DNA of 17,626 nt. Source: an uncultured Fusobacterium sp. (lineage in GTDB: Bacteria; Fusobacteriota; Fusobacteriia; Fusobacteriales; Fusobacteriaceae). The stretch spans positions 1 to 17,626 of the forward strand of contig UQQO01000036.1 in NCBI GenBank assembly GCA_900543175.1, given 5' to 3'. The notes under the pieces are model-generated. The model saw only the letters and a list, made by a program, of their open reading frames with translations, searched no databases and was not told the origin of the DNA. The position numbers and the translations under genes are program-made. Positions 1 to 8,834 of the stretch are shown one piece after another. Within the stretch, counting starts at the first letter, position 1. Every line of letters starts with the position of its first letter.

Positions 1-1
1 A

Positions 2-1240
2 AGTAAACTTGAAAAATTCACTATGGAGAATATTGAGAGAACTTTAAAATACTTTTTTATTACACATATGAAACTTCTTTTTGAAGAGGAGTTAGATGAG
101 TATGAAAATAAAGGGGAAACTCCAAAAGGTGCTGTATCTTTTATGACTATCCACCAAGCTAAAGGGCTTGAATTTCCTGTTGTAATAGTTGGTTCATTGG
201 AAAATGATCCATTGATAAGAGATAAAGCAGATGAGGAGATGTTGGAGAAACTTACAGGTATATATAATGAGTTTGAGCCAGAAGATCAAAGAGAGAGATT
301 TGATTTTTGGAGAGTGTTCTATACTGCATTTTCTAGGGCCAAAAATCTTCTTGTTTTAACAAGTATAGAGAATAGATCTGGTGGAAAGGAGATACCAGCT
401 AGAACTTTTAGACCTATATATGAAACAATTCCATATTTTACAGATGAAAACTTCAAAGATTTAGATATAGATAAACACAATGGAGCAGAGTTAAAAGAGA
501 GCTTTTCATATACTAGAGATATTCTTCTATATGATGAGTGTCCATTGAAATATAGATTTTTAAGAGAGTATGAGTTTGCAACTTTAAAGACAAATGAGAT
601 ATCTTATGGATTGCTAGTTCATCAAAGTATAGAGGCAATCAATAAACAGGGAATAAAAGATTCAGAAACTGTTTTTGATGATGAAATAGTAAGAGATATT
701 ATAGAAAAAAGTAGTAACGGATTATACAATAGCATAAGAGCTTTGATCAGAAAGCAGGATAAAGATAGAGCTTTCACAGTGTTAAAAAAATATATTGAAT
801 ATATAGGAGATGATTGGAAAAATATTTTAAGTAGTGAGGAAAAGATATATAGTGTAGAGGATAACTATCTTTTAGAGGGAATTGTTGACTTGATTTTAAA
901 AAGAGATGGAAAGATACAATTAATTGATTTTAAAACAGGAAAGTTCCAAGGATATGAAAGTGAAAATTTCCATATACATAAAAGACAGCTTGAAATCTAT
1001 GGATATATTTTAAAGAAAAAATATTTAAATGAGGATATAGAGCTATATATTTATTATGTAGGAGATGGAGAGGGTTCTATAATTAAAGTAGAGGCTGATG
1101 AAAAGAGCTTAGATATTGGAAAGGCTGAATTTGACAATATAGTAAAAAAAATATTGGATAAGAGATTTGAAAGAAGAGTATTTTCAGAGGAAAGTTGCAA
1201 AAAGTGTGAGTTTGTAGCTTATTGTAGAGGTGAGAAATAG
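2..1240 (+). CDS. UvrD-type helicase fused to Fe-S PD-(D/E)XK nuclease (3' part)
   Basis: The reading frame is open to the left edge, so the N-terminal helicase domains lie outside the window; the first ATG at 23 is probably internal. The visible part starts with the end of a superfamily 1 helicase: TIHQAKGLEF near nt 146-175 and the arginine-finger motif FYTAFSRAKNLL near nt 318-353. A RecB/AddB-type nuclease domain follows with GLLVH, GIVD, IDFKTGK and QLEIYGY, which supply the metal-binding His, Asp, Asp and Lys. Four cysteines (codons at 539, 1196, 1205 and 1223; C-x218-C-x2-C-x5-C) match the iron-sulfur staple of AddB/Cas4-type nucleases. The helicase motif is AddA/UvrD-like while the nuclease is AddB-like, a layout also seen in AdnAB. 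It should unwind and cut DNA ends. It is followed one base later by sbcD, which fits a recombination-repair operon. Assignment to a named family is uncertain without the N-terminus. Confidence 0.88.
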   Translation, partial: SKLEKFTMENIERTLKYFFITHMKLLFEEELDEYENKGETPKGAVSFMTIHQAKGLEFPVVIVGSLENDPLIRDKADEEMLEKLTGIYNEFEPEDQRERFDFWRVFYTAFSRAKNLLVLTSIENRSGGKEIPARTFRPIYETIPYFTDENFKDLDIDKHNGAELKESFSYTRDILLYDECPLKYRFLREYEFATLKTNEISYGLLVHQSIEAINKQGIKDSETVFDDEIVRDIIEKSSNGLYNSIRALIRKQDKDRAFTVLKKYIEYIGDDWKNILSSEEKIYSVEDNYLLEGIVDLILKRDGKIQLIDFKTGKFQGYESENFHIHKRQLEIYGYILKKKYLNEDIELYIYYVGDGEGSIIKVEADEKSLDIGKAEFDNIVKKILDKRFERRVFSEESCKKCEFVAYCRGEK

Positions 1241-1241
1241 G

Positions 1242-2420
1242 ATGAAAATTTTACATTGTTCAGATGTACATTTAGGGAAGAAACCCTTTGGAACAAGGGA
1301 GTTTTCTCAAAAAAGATATCTTGATTTTTTTAGAGCCTTTGATCAGATTTGTGATAAGGGGATAGAGTTAAAAGTTGATTTGATGCTGATTGCTGGAGAT
1401 CTTTTTGATAAGAAGGAGCTTACTCCAGATACTTTAGAAAGATGTGAAAAAACATTTCTTAAATTAAAAAATGCCAAGATAGATGTACTGCTTATTGAGG
1501 GAAACCATGATAATATAAGTGGTTATGATGAGGTGAACTCTTGGATAAGTTATTTAGAGAGAAAAGATTATGTTAAAAGGGGAAAATATAGTTTTACTGG
1601 TAAGGATTATGAGTTTGAAAAGATAAAAATAGGAGATGTGAACTTCTATGGAGTTGGATACCCCGGTTTTGCTATTGATGAAGTATTGGAAAAACTCAGT
1701 GAAAAACTAGATGAAAATGAAAAAAATATTGTCCTTGTGCATACTGCAATAGGTGGTGGAAGTGAATTTATTGGTGGTTTAGCCTCAACAAGCTCAATAA
1801 AGAAACTAAAGGACAAGGCAATATATATAGCTGGGGGGCATCTTCACTCATTTTCTGTGTACCCTAAAGATGAGCCTATATTATTTATCCCTGGTTCTTT
1901 AGAGTTTTGGAATGTACTGAATGAGAGAAGTAACACAAAGGGTGGAATACTTTTTGATACAGATACAAAGGAGTATAAATTTATTGAGATCTCACCAAGA
2001 AAGAGAGTTGAAGAGAATTTTGCCTATGAAGATAATTTAGTTTCAGAGTTTGAAACATTTGTAAAAAGTTTAGAATTAACTGGAGAAGAGCTGGTAATAA
2101 TCAATGTAAAATTAAAGGATAGTGGTTATGTCAATGTAAATGAGCTAGAGTCTATTCTTGAAAATAATGGAGCATTGAAAGGATATATAAATTTGAGATA
2201 TCCTAACTCTATATATGATAGAAATATGGGAGAAGATGGATATTACTCTGTGAAAGATGTGGAGAAGGAGATTGTCAGCCACTGGGAAGAGTTTTCAGAT
2301 AGGGAAAAGGTGGTAGAGTATCTACAAAGTTTTAAAGAGTATCAAGAATTAAAAGAGGATATGGGAGATGAATTTTTTGAGCTTTTTGATAAGATGTTAG
2401 AAGGGGAGATAGGAGAATGA
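1242..2420 (+). CDS. sbcD: Exonuclease SbcD (Mre11-type nuclease subunit)
   Basis: This is the metallophosphoesterase subunit of the SbcCD complex, which cuts hairpins and processes DNA ends using Mn. The calcineurin-like phosphoesterase signature is complete: D8 and H10 in CSDVHLG, D53 in AGDLFD, N88/H89 in EGNHDN, H167 in LVHTA, and H200/H202 in GGHLH. About 130 residues follow as the capping and SbcC-binding part; 392 residues is usual for bacterial SbcD. I chose the ATG at 1242 rather than an in-frame GTG at 1230, because AGAGGTGAG at 1226-1233 sits 8 bases upstream and the protein then begins directly with MKILHCSD. The gene starts one base after the stop of the helicase-nuclease gene and its end overlaps sbcC by four bases (ATGA), so the two subunits are translationally coupled. 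Confidence 0.96.
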   Translation: MKILHCSDVHLGKKPFGTREFSQKRYLDFFRAFDQICDKGIELKVDLMLIAGDLFDKKELTPDTLERCEKTFLKLKNAKIDVLLIEGNHDNISGYDEVNSWISYLERKDYVKRGKYSFTGKDYEFEKIKIGDVNFYGVGYPGFAIDEVLEKLSEKLDENEKNIVLVHTAIGGGSEFIGGLASTSSIKKLKDKAIYIAGGHLHSFSVYPKDEPILFIPGSLEFWNVLNERSNTKGGILFDTDTKEYKFIEISPRKRVEENFAYEDNLVSEFETFVKSLELTGEELVIINVKLKDSGYVNVNELESILENNGALKGYINLRYPNSIYDRNMGEDGYYSVKDVEKEIVSHWEEFSDREKVVEYLQSFKEYQELKEDMGDEFFELFDKMLEGEIGE

Positions 2421-5212
2421 AGATAAATAGAATATATTTAGAAAACTATCGTATCCATGAGAAACTTGAAGTTGAATTTGATAAGGGAATAAATCTACTT
2501 TTAGGAGAGAATGGAAAGGGAAAATCCTCAATATTAGAGGCTATTGGTTATGCTCTTTTTGATTCAGGATTAAGAGGGGCAAAAAAAGATGCAATTCAAT
2601 ATGGAAAAAAAAATGGAAAGATTCAAGTTGAATTTACAGGAGTTGATGGGGAAGAATATATAGTAACTAAAAAACTTAATGGAGGAAGGACTATATATAG
2701 AAAATCAAATCCAGAGCTTGAACTTGAAGTAAAAGAGGATAGGATTAGAGAACTTTGTGGTATTAGAGGGGATATAAAAGATGTCTATGACAATGTAATT
2801 GTAGCTAAGCAAAATGAGTTTATATCATCTTTTAAGGCAACTGCTAAGGATAGAGAGAAAACTTTTGATAAGGTTTTTAATACTGAAATATATAGAGAGA
2901 TCTATGATGGATATTCAAAAGATGTTGAAGGAAAGTATAAAAATGAGATAGCTATTGAAGAAAATAGCATTAAAAGTATATCAGATATTATGGAAGATTC
3001 TCAAGAGGTCAAAGAAAAATTAGAGCTTGAAGAGGAGAGAGAGAAGGAGTTTGAAAAATATCTAAATAATCTTTCAGCTGAATTAAAAGAGATCAAGGAA
3101 AAATTAAATCAGATAAGCGGTACAGAGCTAAAGATAGAGAAGATAAATGGAGAGATTAGAAAAAGTGAGGAAGTTTTAAACAATATTACTTTACAAGAGG
3201 AAAAACTAAAAAAACAGATTGAGGAAACTATTTTAGCTAAGGAGATAGCTGATAAAAATATAGAAAAGCACAATGAGTATATTAAAACTTCTGAGATTTT
3301 GGAAAGTGTAAAAAAAGAGAAAAAAGAGCTTGATCAGATAAGAGAGAAACAAAATAATTTAGAAAAAGAGCTAATCTCATTGGAAAAATTGAGAGGTGAC
3401 TCTAATAATCAAGTAAATCTATGGAAAAATAGTATTGAAAATTTAAAGGTAAGTTGTAGAGAGAAAAAAGATAGAGTTGACTTTTTACAAGGGGAGATTG
3501 AGAAAAAAGAGAAAAATCTTCAAGTATATAAAGGTGAATTGGAAAAGAATATACCACTTTTAGAAGAACTAGAAAGGTTTGAAAGTGATATTGAAAATGG
3601 AGAAAAAACTTTAAGTACTTTTATAGTAAAACTTCAAGAGAAAGAGTCAGATTTAGAGATTAAAAAGGGGCAGAGAGATAATCTAATTAAGGAAAGATTA
3701 GATGAAAAGATAGAGGAATTTAAAAGTATAGAAAATGATAAGAAAAAGATTGAAGGAGAGATAGAAAAAAATATAACTCTTGGAATAGCTAATAAAGAGG
3801 CACATGAAAAATTAAAGTCTTCAATCTGTCCATTTTTAAATGAAAATTGTAAAAATTTAAGTGGAAAAGATATAAATAATTTTTTTCTAGAGAGAAGAAA
3901 AAGGTATGTAGAGATTATTACAGATAAAAAGCATCAACTTGAAGAGCTTGAAGTAAAGTTAAAAGATAAAGAAAAGATAGTTGAGATGAAAACTATATTA
4001 AATAGGCTTAACCATGAAATTGAATTAAAAATTAGTGAAATAGAGGTTGATCAAGCTAAATTCCAAAGGGGAGAGGAGAAGTTAAAAAATAAAAAACTTG
4101 AGTATGAAAACTGGAAATTGATCAACAGTATAAAAAACCGTGAGGAGATTTTAGCTAAGAATACTCAATTAGAAACTAAAATTGAAAATGAAAATAGTGA
4201 AAAAGATATTATTGAGAGAGATAAGATTAAAAATATTTTAAATGAAGATATTGAAAGAGGAAAAGAGCTTAAAGAGAAGATAGAGGAGAAACTTCTAGAG
4301 ATCAAAGAACTTTCTTTAAAAGAGAAAGAGATAAGAAATTCCATTGAGGAGAATAAACCTGCTCTTGTAAAATATCAAGAACTGAGTGAAGAAGTTGAAA
4401 AATATGAAACTCTTTTAAACTCTTTGAAAGAGAGCAATGAACTATATTTAGAAAACTATAAAAAGGCTCTTGAGAAAGAGAGTTTAGAGGTTGAAAAAGA
4501 GAGATTAAAAGAGAAAGAGAGTCAAGAGGAGAAAGTTTTAGAAACTCTTAGAGAGAATTTAATAAAACTAGAAAATAGTCTTGTTTCTTTAAATAAAGAA
4601 GAACTTGAGAAAAGCCAAGTTGAAAAAGATGAGAAAGTGGCAGAGATAAGAGAGAAACTTGGTGGAATTAATGGAGAGATTAAAAATCTAAATGATAAGT
4701 TAGCTAAGATTAAAGAGCATGAAAATATAATTAAAGATAAGAAGAAAAGTTTGGAAAAATTAAAGATGAAGTTAGAGCTAACAAAGGCATTTAGAGAGAG
4801 AATAAAATCTATGGGTAAAGAGGTTTCAAAAAATATGCTAAAAGAGATAGAGATTTTAGCTACTGAAAATTTTAGAAAGATAACTGGTAGAGGAGAGAAG
4901 GTTATTTGGTCAAATGAAGATAAGGACAAATATAGTGTTTATCTATCTGGAGATAGAGGAGAGTTGAGATTTGAGCAACTTTCTGGGGGAGAGCAAGTGG
5001 CAGTGGCTATCTCTATAAGAGGGGCTATGAGTGAGCTATTTACAGAGAGTAGATTTTCAATTTTTGATGAGCCAACTAATAACTTAGATTCAGAAAGAAG
5101 AAAGAGCCTTGCTGACTCTATTGGGGAGATTCTTAAAAATTTAGAGCAAAGTATAATTGTAACCCATGATGATACATTTAGAGAGATGGCACAGAAGGTA
5201 ATTGAATTATAG
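2417..5212 (+). CDS. sbcC: Exonuclease SbcC (Rad50-type ATPase subunit)
   Basis: This is the SMC-like ATPase partner of SbcD. The N-terminal ATPase half has the Walker A motif GENGKGKSS at residues 30-38 and a Q-loop in VIVAKQNEF near residue 130. A long Glu/Lys-rich coiled coil runs from about 170 to 800, broken near the middle. The C-terminal half has the signature LSGGEQ starting at residue 855, Walker B FSIFDEP at 880-886 with D884/E885, a D-loop NNLD, and the switch histidine in VTHDD. The zinc-hook position at the coil apex carries C471-P and C478, spaced C-x6-C instead of the usual CxxC. The protein is 931 residues, within the range for SbcC. A strong terminator follows, so this is the last gene of the repair operon. 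The antisense open frame over the coil is only a by-product of its codon pattern. Confidence 0.96.
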   Translation: MKINRIYLENYRIHEKLEVEFDKGINLLLGENGKGKSSILEAIGYALFDSGLRGAKKDAIQYGKKNGKIQVEFTGVDGEEYIVTKKLNGGRTIYRKSNPELELEVKEDRIRELCGIRGDIKDVYDNVIVAKQNEFISSFKATAKDREKTFDKVFNTEIYREIYDGYSKDVEGKYKNEIAIEENSIKSISDIMEDSQEVKEKLELEEEREKEFEKYLNNLSAELKEIKEKLNQISGTELKIEKINGEIRKSEEVLNNITLQEEKLKKQIEETILAKEIADKNIEKHNEYIKTSEILESVKKEKKELDQIREKQNNLEKELISLEKLRGDSNNQVNLWKNSIENLKVSCREKKDRVDFLQGEIEKKEKNLQVYKGELEKNIPLLEELERFESDIENGEKTLSTFIVKLQEKESDLEIKKGQRDNLIKERLDEKIEEFKSIENDKKKIEGEIEKNITLGIANKEAHEKLKSSICPFLNENCKNLSGKDINNFFLERRKRYVEIITDKKHQLEELEVKLKDKEKIVEMKTILNRLNHEIELKISEIEVDQAKFQRGEEKLKNKKLEYENWKLINSIKNREEILAKNTQLETKIENENSEKDIIERDKIKNILNEDIERGKELKEKIEEKLLEIKELSLKEKEIRNSIEENKPALVKYQELSEEVEKYETLLNSLKESNELYLENYKKALEKESLEVEKERLKEKESQEEKVLETLRENLIKLENSLVSLNKEELEKSQVEKDEKVAEIREKLGGINGEIKNLNDKLAKIKEHENIIKDKKKSLEKLKMKLELTKAFRERIKSMGKEVSKNMLKEIEILATENFRKITGRGEKVIWSNEDKDKYSVYLSGDRGELRFEQLSGGEQVAVAISIRGAMSELFTESRFSIFDEPTNNLDSERRKSLADSIGEILKNLEQSIIVTHDDTFREMAQKVIEL

Positions 5213-5302
5213 AGAGGGTGTGAACTTATTTCTGTAAATTGGTACTTTCTATGATAAAAGCTATTTTAAAATTATTTAGTATATTCTATATTTTTTTATT
5301 TT

Positions 5303-5360
5303 AAGGGGTTGTTGCAAATTGGTAATTTTACACTATTAATTTGCTCAGCCCCTTTTATTT
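5303..5360 (+). terminator. Rho-independent terminator after sbcC
   Basis: An inverted repeat pairs AAGGGG-TTG-TTGCAAATT (5303-5320) with AATTTGCTCAGCCCCTT (about 5338-5354), with a small internal bulge and a loop of about 17 bases, followed by a T-rich run. It lies 90 bases after the sbcC stop. Nothing coding is visible between 5213 and 5302, which is AT-rich. Confidence 0.85.
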
Positions 5361-5437
5361 TATAAATATAAATAATAAAAATTTATACAAAAAAAGATAA
5401 AAAAAAGCTCATATTATATTAGTGTAAAGAAAAAAAC

Positions 5438-5466
5438 TTGACATAAAATGGAAAATATAATAATAT
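5438..5466 (+). promoter_or_regulatory. Sigma70-type promoter of the hdr-flx-frd operon
   Basis: TTGACA at 5438-5443 matches the -35 consensus exactly. After a 17-base spacer, TAATAT at 5461-5466 matches the -10 box at five of six positions. Transcription would start near 5473, giving a leader of about 140 bases before hdrB. It is the only strong promoter seen between the sbcC terminator and hdrB, and no further promoter or terminator is evident until after the flavoprotein gene at 14359. The nine genes are therefore likely one transcript. Confidence 0.8.
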
Positions 5467-5499
5467 ATTAACAAAACAGTACGGAAAACGAACCTTTTC

Positions 5500-5517
5500 A
5501 TTTGAAAGTGATCAAAT
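5500..5517. promoter_or_regulatory. Palindrome ATTTGA-N6-TCAAAT in the leader of hdrB
   Basis: Six-base arms separated by six bases have the spacing of CRP/FNR-family operators (TGTGA-N6-TCACA), but the half-site is not a standard match. It lies about 28 bases downstream of the predicted start, where binding would repress. It could equally be a chance palindrome in AT-rich DNA. No Rex-type site was found at the promoter. The rest of the leader (5518-5594) is A-rich and I recognise no riboswitch in it. Confidence 0.25.
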
Positions 5518-5612
5518 TATTTTCGATAAAAATGAAAATAAATTTTAAAATATATATAGTCAAAATTAAAAAAATACATACTTCAATAAGAATTAAGGAG
5601 GGAAAGAAAATA

Positions 5613-6383
5613 ATGAAATTTAGCTATTACCCTGGTTGTACTTTAAAGACAAAGGCACAAGAGCTTGAAAAATATGGATTAGATTCAGCTAAAGCTTTAG
5701 GTGTAGAACTAGAAGAACAAAAAGAGTGGCAATGTTGTGGAGCTGTATATCCTCTAGGTTCTGATGAGATAACCTCAAGACTTTCATCAGTTAGAAGTTT
5801 AGCTTCAGCACATTCAAAGGGAGAAAAGTTAGTAACAATTTGTTCTGCTTGTCACCACGTTTTAAAAAGAACTAATGAAGATCTAAAAAAAGATGAAAAC
5901 TTTAGAAGAAAAGCAAACAACTACTTAGAACTTGAAAATCAATATAATGGAGAGGGTTCTGTAATTCATTATCTTGAAATGTTAAGAGATGAAATCAGTT
6001 TTGATGCTATAAAAGAAAAGGTAACAAACCCTTTAAATCGTAAAATTGGAGCATATTATGGTTGTATGCTTTTAAAACCTAAAAAAGATATGCAGATGGA
6101 TGATCCTGAAAACCCTACTATTATAGAGGATTTTATAAAAGCTCTTGGAGGGACTCCAGTAGTTTATCCATATAGAACAGAGTGTTGTGGAGCATATCTT
6201 GCAGTAAATAATAAAGAACTTACTGATAGAATGAGTGAAAAGATTACAAAATCAGCTATGGAAAATGGAGCAGAGGAGATAGTAACAGCTTGTCCTCTAT
6301 GTAAATACAATCTTGAGCTTAGAGAGGAGATCTCAGTAAAATATTTTACTGAACTTCTAGCAGAGGCTTTAGGGGTAAAATAA
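5613..6383 (+). CDS. hdrB: Heterodisulfide reductase subunit B-like protein (HdrB)
   Basis: HdrB proteins carry two CCG domains, each binding a noncubane [4Fe-4S] cluster that performs two-electron chemistry on a disulfide or passes electrons on. Both domains are complete here: C9, C41-C42-G43 and C77/C80 in the first, C151, C191-C192-G193 and C227/C230 in the second. The start at 5613 is preferred over an upstream in-frame ATG at 5502: AAGGAGGG at 5595-5602 is ten bases upstream, the family begins with a YYPGC motif just after this Met, and the extra 37 residues would be a Lys/Ile-rich stretch with no family counterpart. The resulting length is 256 residues. It is the first gene of the operon, followed by hdrC after 27 bases. 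Fusobacteria are not known to make coenzymes M and B, so the methanogen substrate is unlikely; the downstream fumarate reductase subunits are the obvious partner (inference). Confidence 0.92.
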   Translation: MKFSYYPGCTLKTKAQELEKYGLDSAKALGVELEEQKEWQCCGAVYPLGSDEITSRLSSVRSLASAHSKGEKLVTICSACHHVLKRTNEDLKKDENFRRKANNYLELENQYNGEGSVIHYLEMLRDEISFDAIKEKVTNPLNRKIGAYYGCMLLKPKKDMQMDDPENPTIIEDFIKALGGTPVVYPYRTECCGAYLAVNNKELTDRMSEKITKSAMENGAEEIVTACPLCKYNLELREEISVKYFTELLAEALGVK

Positions 6384-6410
6384 ACTGTTGGTTAGTTTGA
6401 GGAGGAGAAA

Positions 6411-6824
6411 TTGGAAAGGGAAAAAAAGATTTTCAATAAAGATAAAAAAGATATAGCTCTAATAGAGGAGATCAGCAAAGAGAAGATTGCAGATTGCATG
6501 CAATGTGGAAAATGTAGTGCTGGTTGTCCTGCTACTGATGGAATGGATACACTTCCACATCAAATTATTAGATATCTTCAAATGGGAGATTTAGAAAGTG
6601 TAAAAAATAGTAAAACTATTTGGGCTTGTGCATCATGCTTTACTTGTGCATCACGTTGCCCTAGAAATGTTGATCTATGCAAATTGATGGAAGCAGTTAG
6701 ATTGACAATAGTAAGAAGAAAAGATGAAAATAGATTAAAACCTGAAGATATACCTAGTTTAATGGCAGATAAGAAGATGCCACAACAAGCATTTATGAGT
6801 GCATTTCGTAAATATAGTAAATAG
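6411..6824 (+). CDS. hdrC: Heterodisulfide reductase subunit C-like ferredoxin protein (HdrC)
   Basis: This small electron carrier has two complete cubane [4Fe-4S] motifs: C29-C32-C35-C39 followed by Pro, and C73-C76-C79-C83 followed by Pro. Helices surround them, as in HdrC, where it wires HdrA to HdrB. It is 137 residues, slightly shorter than methanogen HdrC. Translation starts at TTG (6411); GAGGAGGAG at 6399-6407 is correctly spaced and there is no ATG nearby in frame. It lies between hdrB and hdrA with gaps of 27 and 24 bases, which fixes its role as the linker of the complex. Confidence 0.93.
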   Translation: MEREKKIFNKDKKDIALIEEISKEKIADCMQCGKCSAGCPATDGMDTLPHQIIRYLQMGDLESVKNSKTIWACASCFTCASRCPRNVDLCKLMEAVRLTIVRRKDENRLKPEDIPSLMADKKMPQQAFMSAFRKYSK

Positions 6825-6848
6825 CTATTTTTGTAAGGAGGAAAGAGA

Positions 6849-8834
6849 TTGCAAAGAGTTGGAGTTTTTGTATGCTGGTGTGGAAATAATATAGCAGGAA
6901 CTGTTGATGTAGAAAAAGTTTCAGAAGCTGCTAAGGACATACCAGGAGTAGTATATTCAATAAATTATCAATATATGTGCTCTGAGATTGGGCAAACAAT
7001 GTTAAAAGATGCAATAAAGGAGCATAACTTAACTAGAGTGGTAGTTGCTTCATGTTCACCAAGAATGCACGAAACAACATTCCGTAATGCTGCTGAAAAA
7101 GCAGGATTAAATCCATATCTTGTTGAGATTGCAAATATTAGAGAACACTGTTCATGGGTTCATAAAGATAAAGTAGAGGGAACAGCAAAGGCTATTTCAT
7201 TGGTAAAAGCTGCTGTTGCAAAGGCACTTTTAAATGCCCCATTAGTTGCAGGAGAGAGCCAAGTTGAAAAGAGAGCTCTTGTAATAGGTGGAGGAATTGC
7301 AGGTATTCAAACTGCCCTTGATATAGCAGATGCAGGATACAAAGTTGACATAGTTGAGAAACAACCAAGTATAGGTGGAAAGATGGCTCAATTGGACAAA
7401 ACTTTCCCTACACTAGATTGTTCAGCTTGTATCTTAACACCAAAGATGGTTGATGCTTCAATGCACCCTAATATCACACTACATACATATAGCGAAATAG
7501 AAGCTGTAAATGGATATGTAGGAAACTTTACTGTTTCAATTAAGAAAAAAGCTAGATATGTAGATATGGATAAATGTACAGGTTGTGGAATCTGTGTTGA
7601 AAAATGTCCATCAAGAAAAGCTGGAAATGAATTTGAAGAAAATCTTACAAATAGAGGAGCAATATATAAAGCATTTGCTCAAGCAGTACCTAACGTACCT
7701 GTAATTGATACAACTCAATGTATTAAGATGAAAACAGGTAAATGTGGAATCTGTGAAAAACTTTGTATGGCAAAGGCGATAGATTTCAATCAAAAAGATG
7801 AGATTATAGAGCAAAAATATGGAGCAATAGTAGTTGCCACTGGTTATGATCTAATAGATCTTTCTAAATTTGGAGAGTACAACTATGATCATCCAAATGT
7901 AATTACTTCACTAGAATTTGAAAGACTTACAAATGCTGCTGGACCTACTCACGGAAAACTTCTAAAACTTTCTGACCATACAAAACCTAAGAAAGTTGTA
8001 TTTGTTCAATGTGTTGGTTCAAGAGATACAAGCGATAGAGGAAAACCTTATTGTTCAAAAATCTGTTGTATGTACACAGCTAAACATGCAATGTTATTGA
8101 GAGATAAATATCCAGATGTAGAAGCATATGTATTCTATATAGATGTAAGAACTCCGGGGAAAAACTTCGATGAGTTCCAAAGAAGAGCTGTTGAAGAGTA
8201 TGGAGTGCAATATATAAAAGGTATGGTTGGTAAGGTGTTCCCTCAAGGGGATAAACTTATGGTAAATGGTGTAGATGCTCTTACAGGACAAACTGTTGTA
8301 ATTGATGCTGATATGGTAGTTCTTGCAGCTGCTACAAGAGCTAAAGATGATGCAGTGGCATTAAAGAGAAAACTAAATATCAGTACAGATACAAACAACT
8401 TCTTTACAGAGGCTCACCCTAAATTAAAACCAGTTGAAACAGCTTCAGCAGGAATCTATTTAGCAGGAGCTTGTCAAGGACCTAAAGATATACCTGAAAC
8501 AGTTGCTCAAGCAAGTGCAGCAGCAGCAAAAGCTATAATTCTTTTAAGTAAAGATAAACTTGTAACTAACCCTTGTGTATCAGCAGTTAATACTGATCTA
8601 TGTAGTGGTTGTGGACAATGTACTGAGATGTGTCCTTACGATGCTATCACATTAAAAATGACAGATTTAAGAGAGCATGGACAAGTTGTAAGAAAACTTA
8701 TAGCAACAGTAAATGAGGCTCTTTGTCAAGGTTGTGGAGGATGTACAGTTTCTTGTCGTCCAGGAGCTATTGACCTTAAAGGATTCTCAAATAAACAAAT
8801 TATGGCGGAGGTAGATGCAATATGTCGTCTATAG
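6849..8834 (+). CDS. hdrA: Heterodisulfide reductase subunit A-like flavoprotein (HdrA)
   Basis: HdrA is the FAD protein where flavin-based electron bifurcation occurs in Hdr complexes. The N-terminal domain has the cysteines C9, C11, C44 and C69 of the HdrA N-terminal cluster. A thioredoxin-reductase-like FAD domain starts at V145 with IGGGIAG, and the HdrA-typical CSACILTPKM follows. Inserted ferredoxin motifs are at C243-C246-C249-C253 and C291/C299-C302-C306. Two more [4Fe-4S] motifs close the protein at C585-C588-C591-C595 and C626-C629-C632-C636. The 661 residues match full-length HdrA, with Cys rather than selenocysteine throughout. The start is TTG (6849) after AAGGAGG at 6835-6841. 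It overlaps the MvhD-like gene by 13 bases, as expected for stoichiometric partners. Ferredoxin is the expected low-potential acceptor; this is inferred from the family. Confidence 0.95.
   Translation: MQRVGVFVCWCGNNIAGTVDVEKVSEAAKDIPGVVYSINYQYMCSEIGQTMLKDAIKEHNLTRVVVASCSPRMHETTFRNAAEKAGLNPYLVEIANIREHCSWVHKDKVEGTAKAISLVKAAVAKALLNAPLVAGESQVEKRALVIGGGIAGIQTALDIADAGYKVDIVEKQPSIGGKMAQLDKTFPTLDCSACILTPKMVDASMHPNITLHTYSEIEAVNGYVGNFTVSIKKKARYVDMDKCTGCGICVEKCPSRKAGNEFEENLTNRGAIYKAFAQAVPNVPVIDTTQCIKMKTGKCGICEKLCMAKAIDFNQKDEIIEQKYGAIVVATGYDLIDLSKFGEYNYDHPNVITSLEFERLTNAAGPTHGKLLKLSDHTKPKKVVFVQCVGSRDTSDRGKPYCSKICCMYTAKHAMLLRDKYPDVEAYVFYIDVRTPGKNFDEFQRRAVEEYGVQYIKGMVGKVFPQGDKLMVNGVDALTGQTVVIDADMVVLAAATRAKDDAVALKRKLNISTDTNNFFTEAHPKLKPVETASAGIYLAGACQGPKDIPETVAQASAAAAKAIILLSKDKLVTNPCVSAVNTDLCSGCGQCTEMCPYDAITLKMTDLREHGQVVRKLIATVNEALCQGCGGCTVSCRPGAIDLKGFSNKQIMAEVDAICRL

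Noticed and set aside
4522..4929. Minus-strand open frame of 135 codons over sbcC
   Set aside because: It mirrors the Glu/Lys-rich coiled-coil codons of sbcC, giving a Ser/Phe/Leu-rich product without a ribosome site or family resemblance.
5502..5612. N-terminal extension of HdrB from ATG 5502
   Set aside because: It has no ribosome site and would add 37 Lys/Ile-rich residues before the conserved YYPGC start, while 5613 has AAGGAGGG at the right distance.
6578..6940. Minus-strand open frame of 120 codons over hdrC/hdrA
   Set aside because: It overlaps two well-supported iron-sulfur genes and crosses their ribosome site; it has no recognisable motif.
7611..7814. Short minus-strand open frames over hdrA, flxC, flxB, the iron-sulfur subunit and dcuC
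   Set aside because: All lie fully inside strong plus-strand genes, lack ribosome sites and have no family features.
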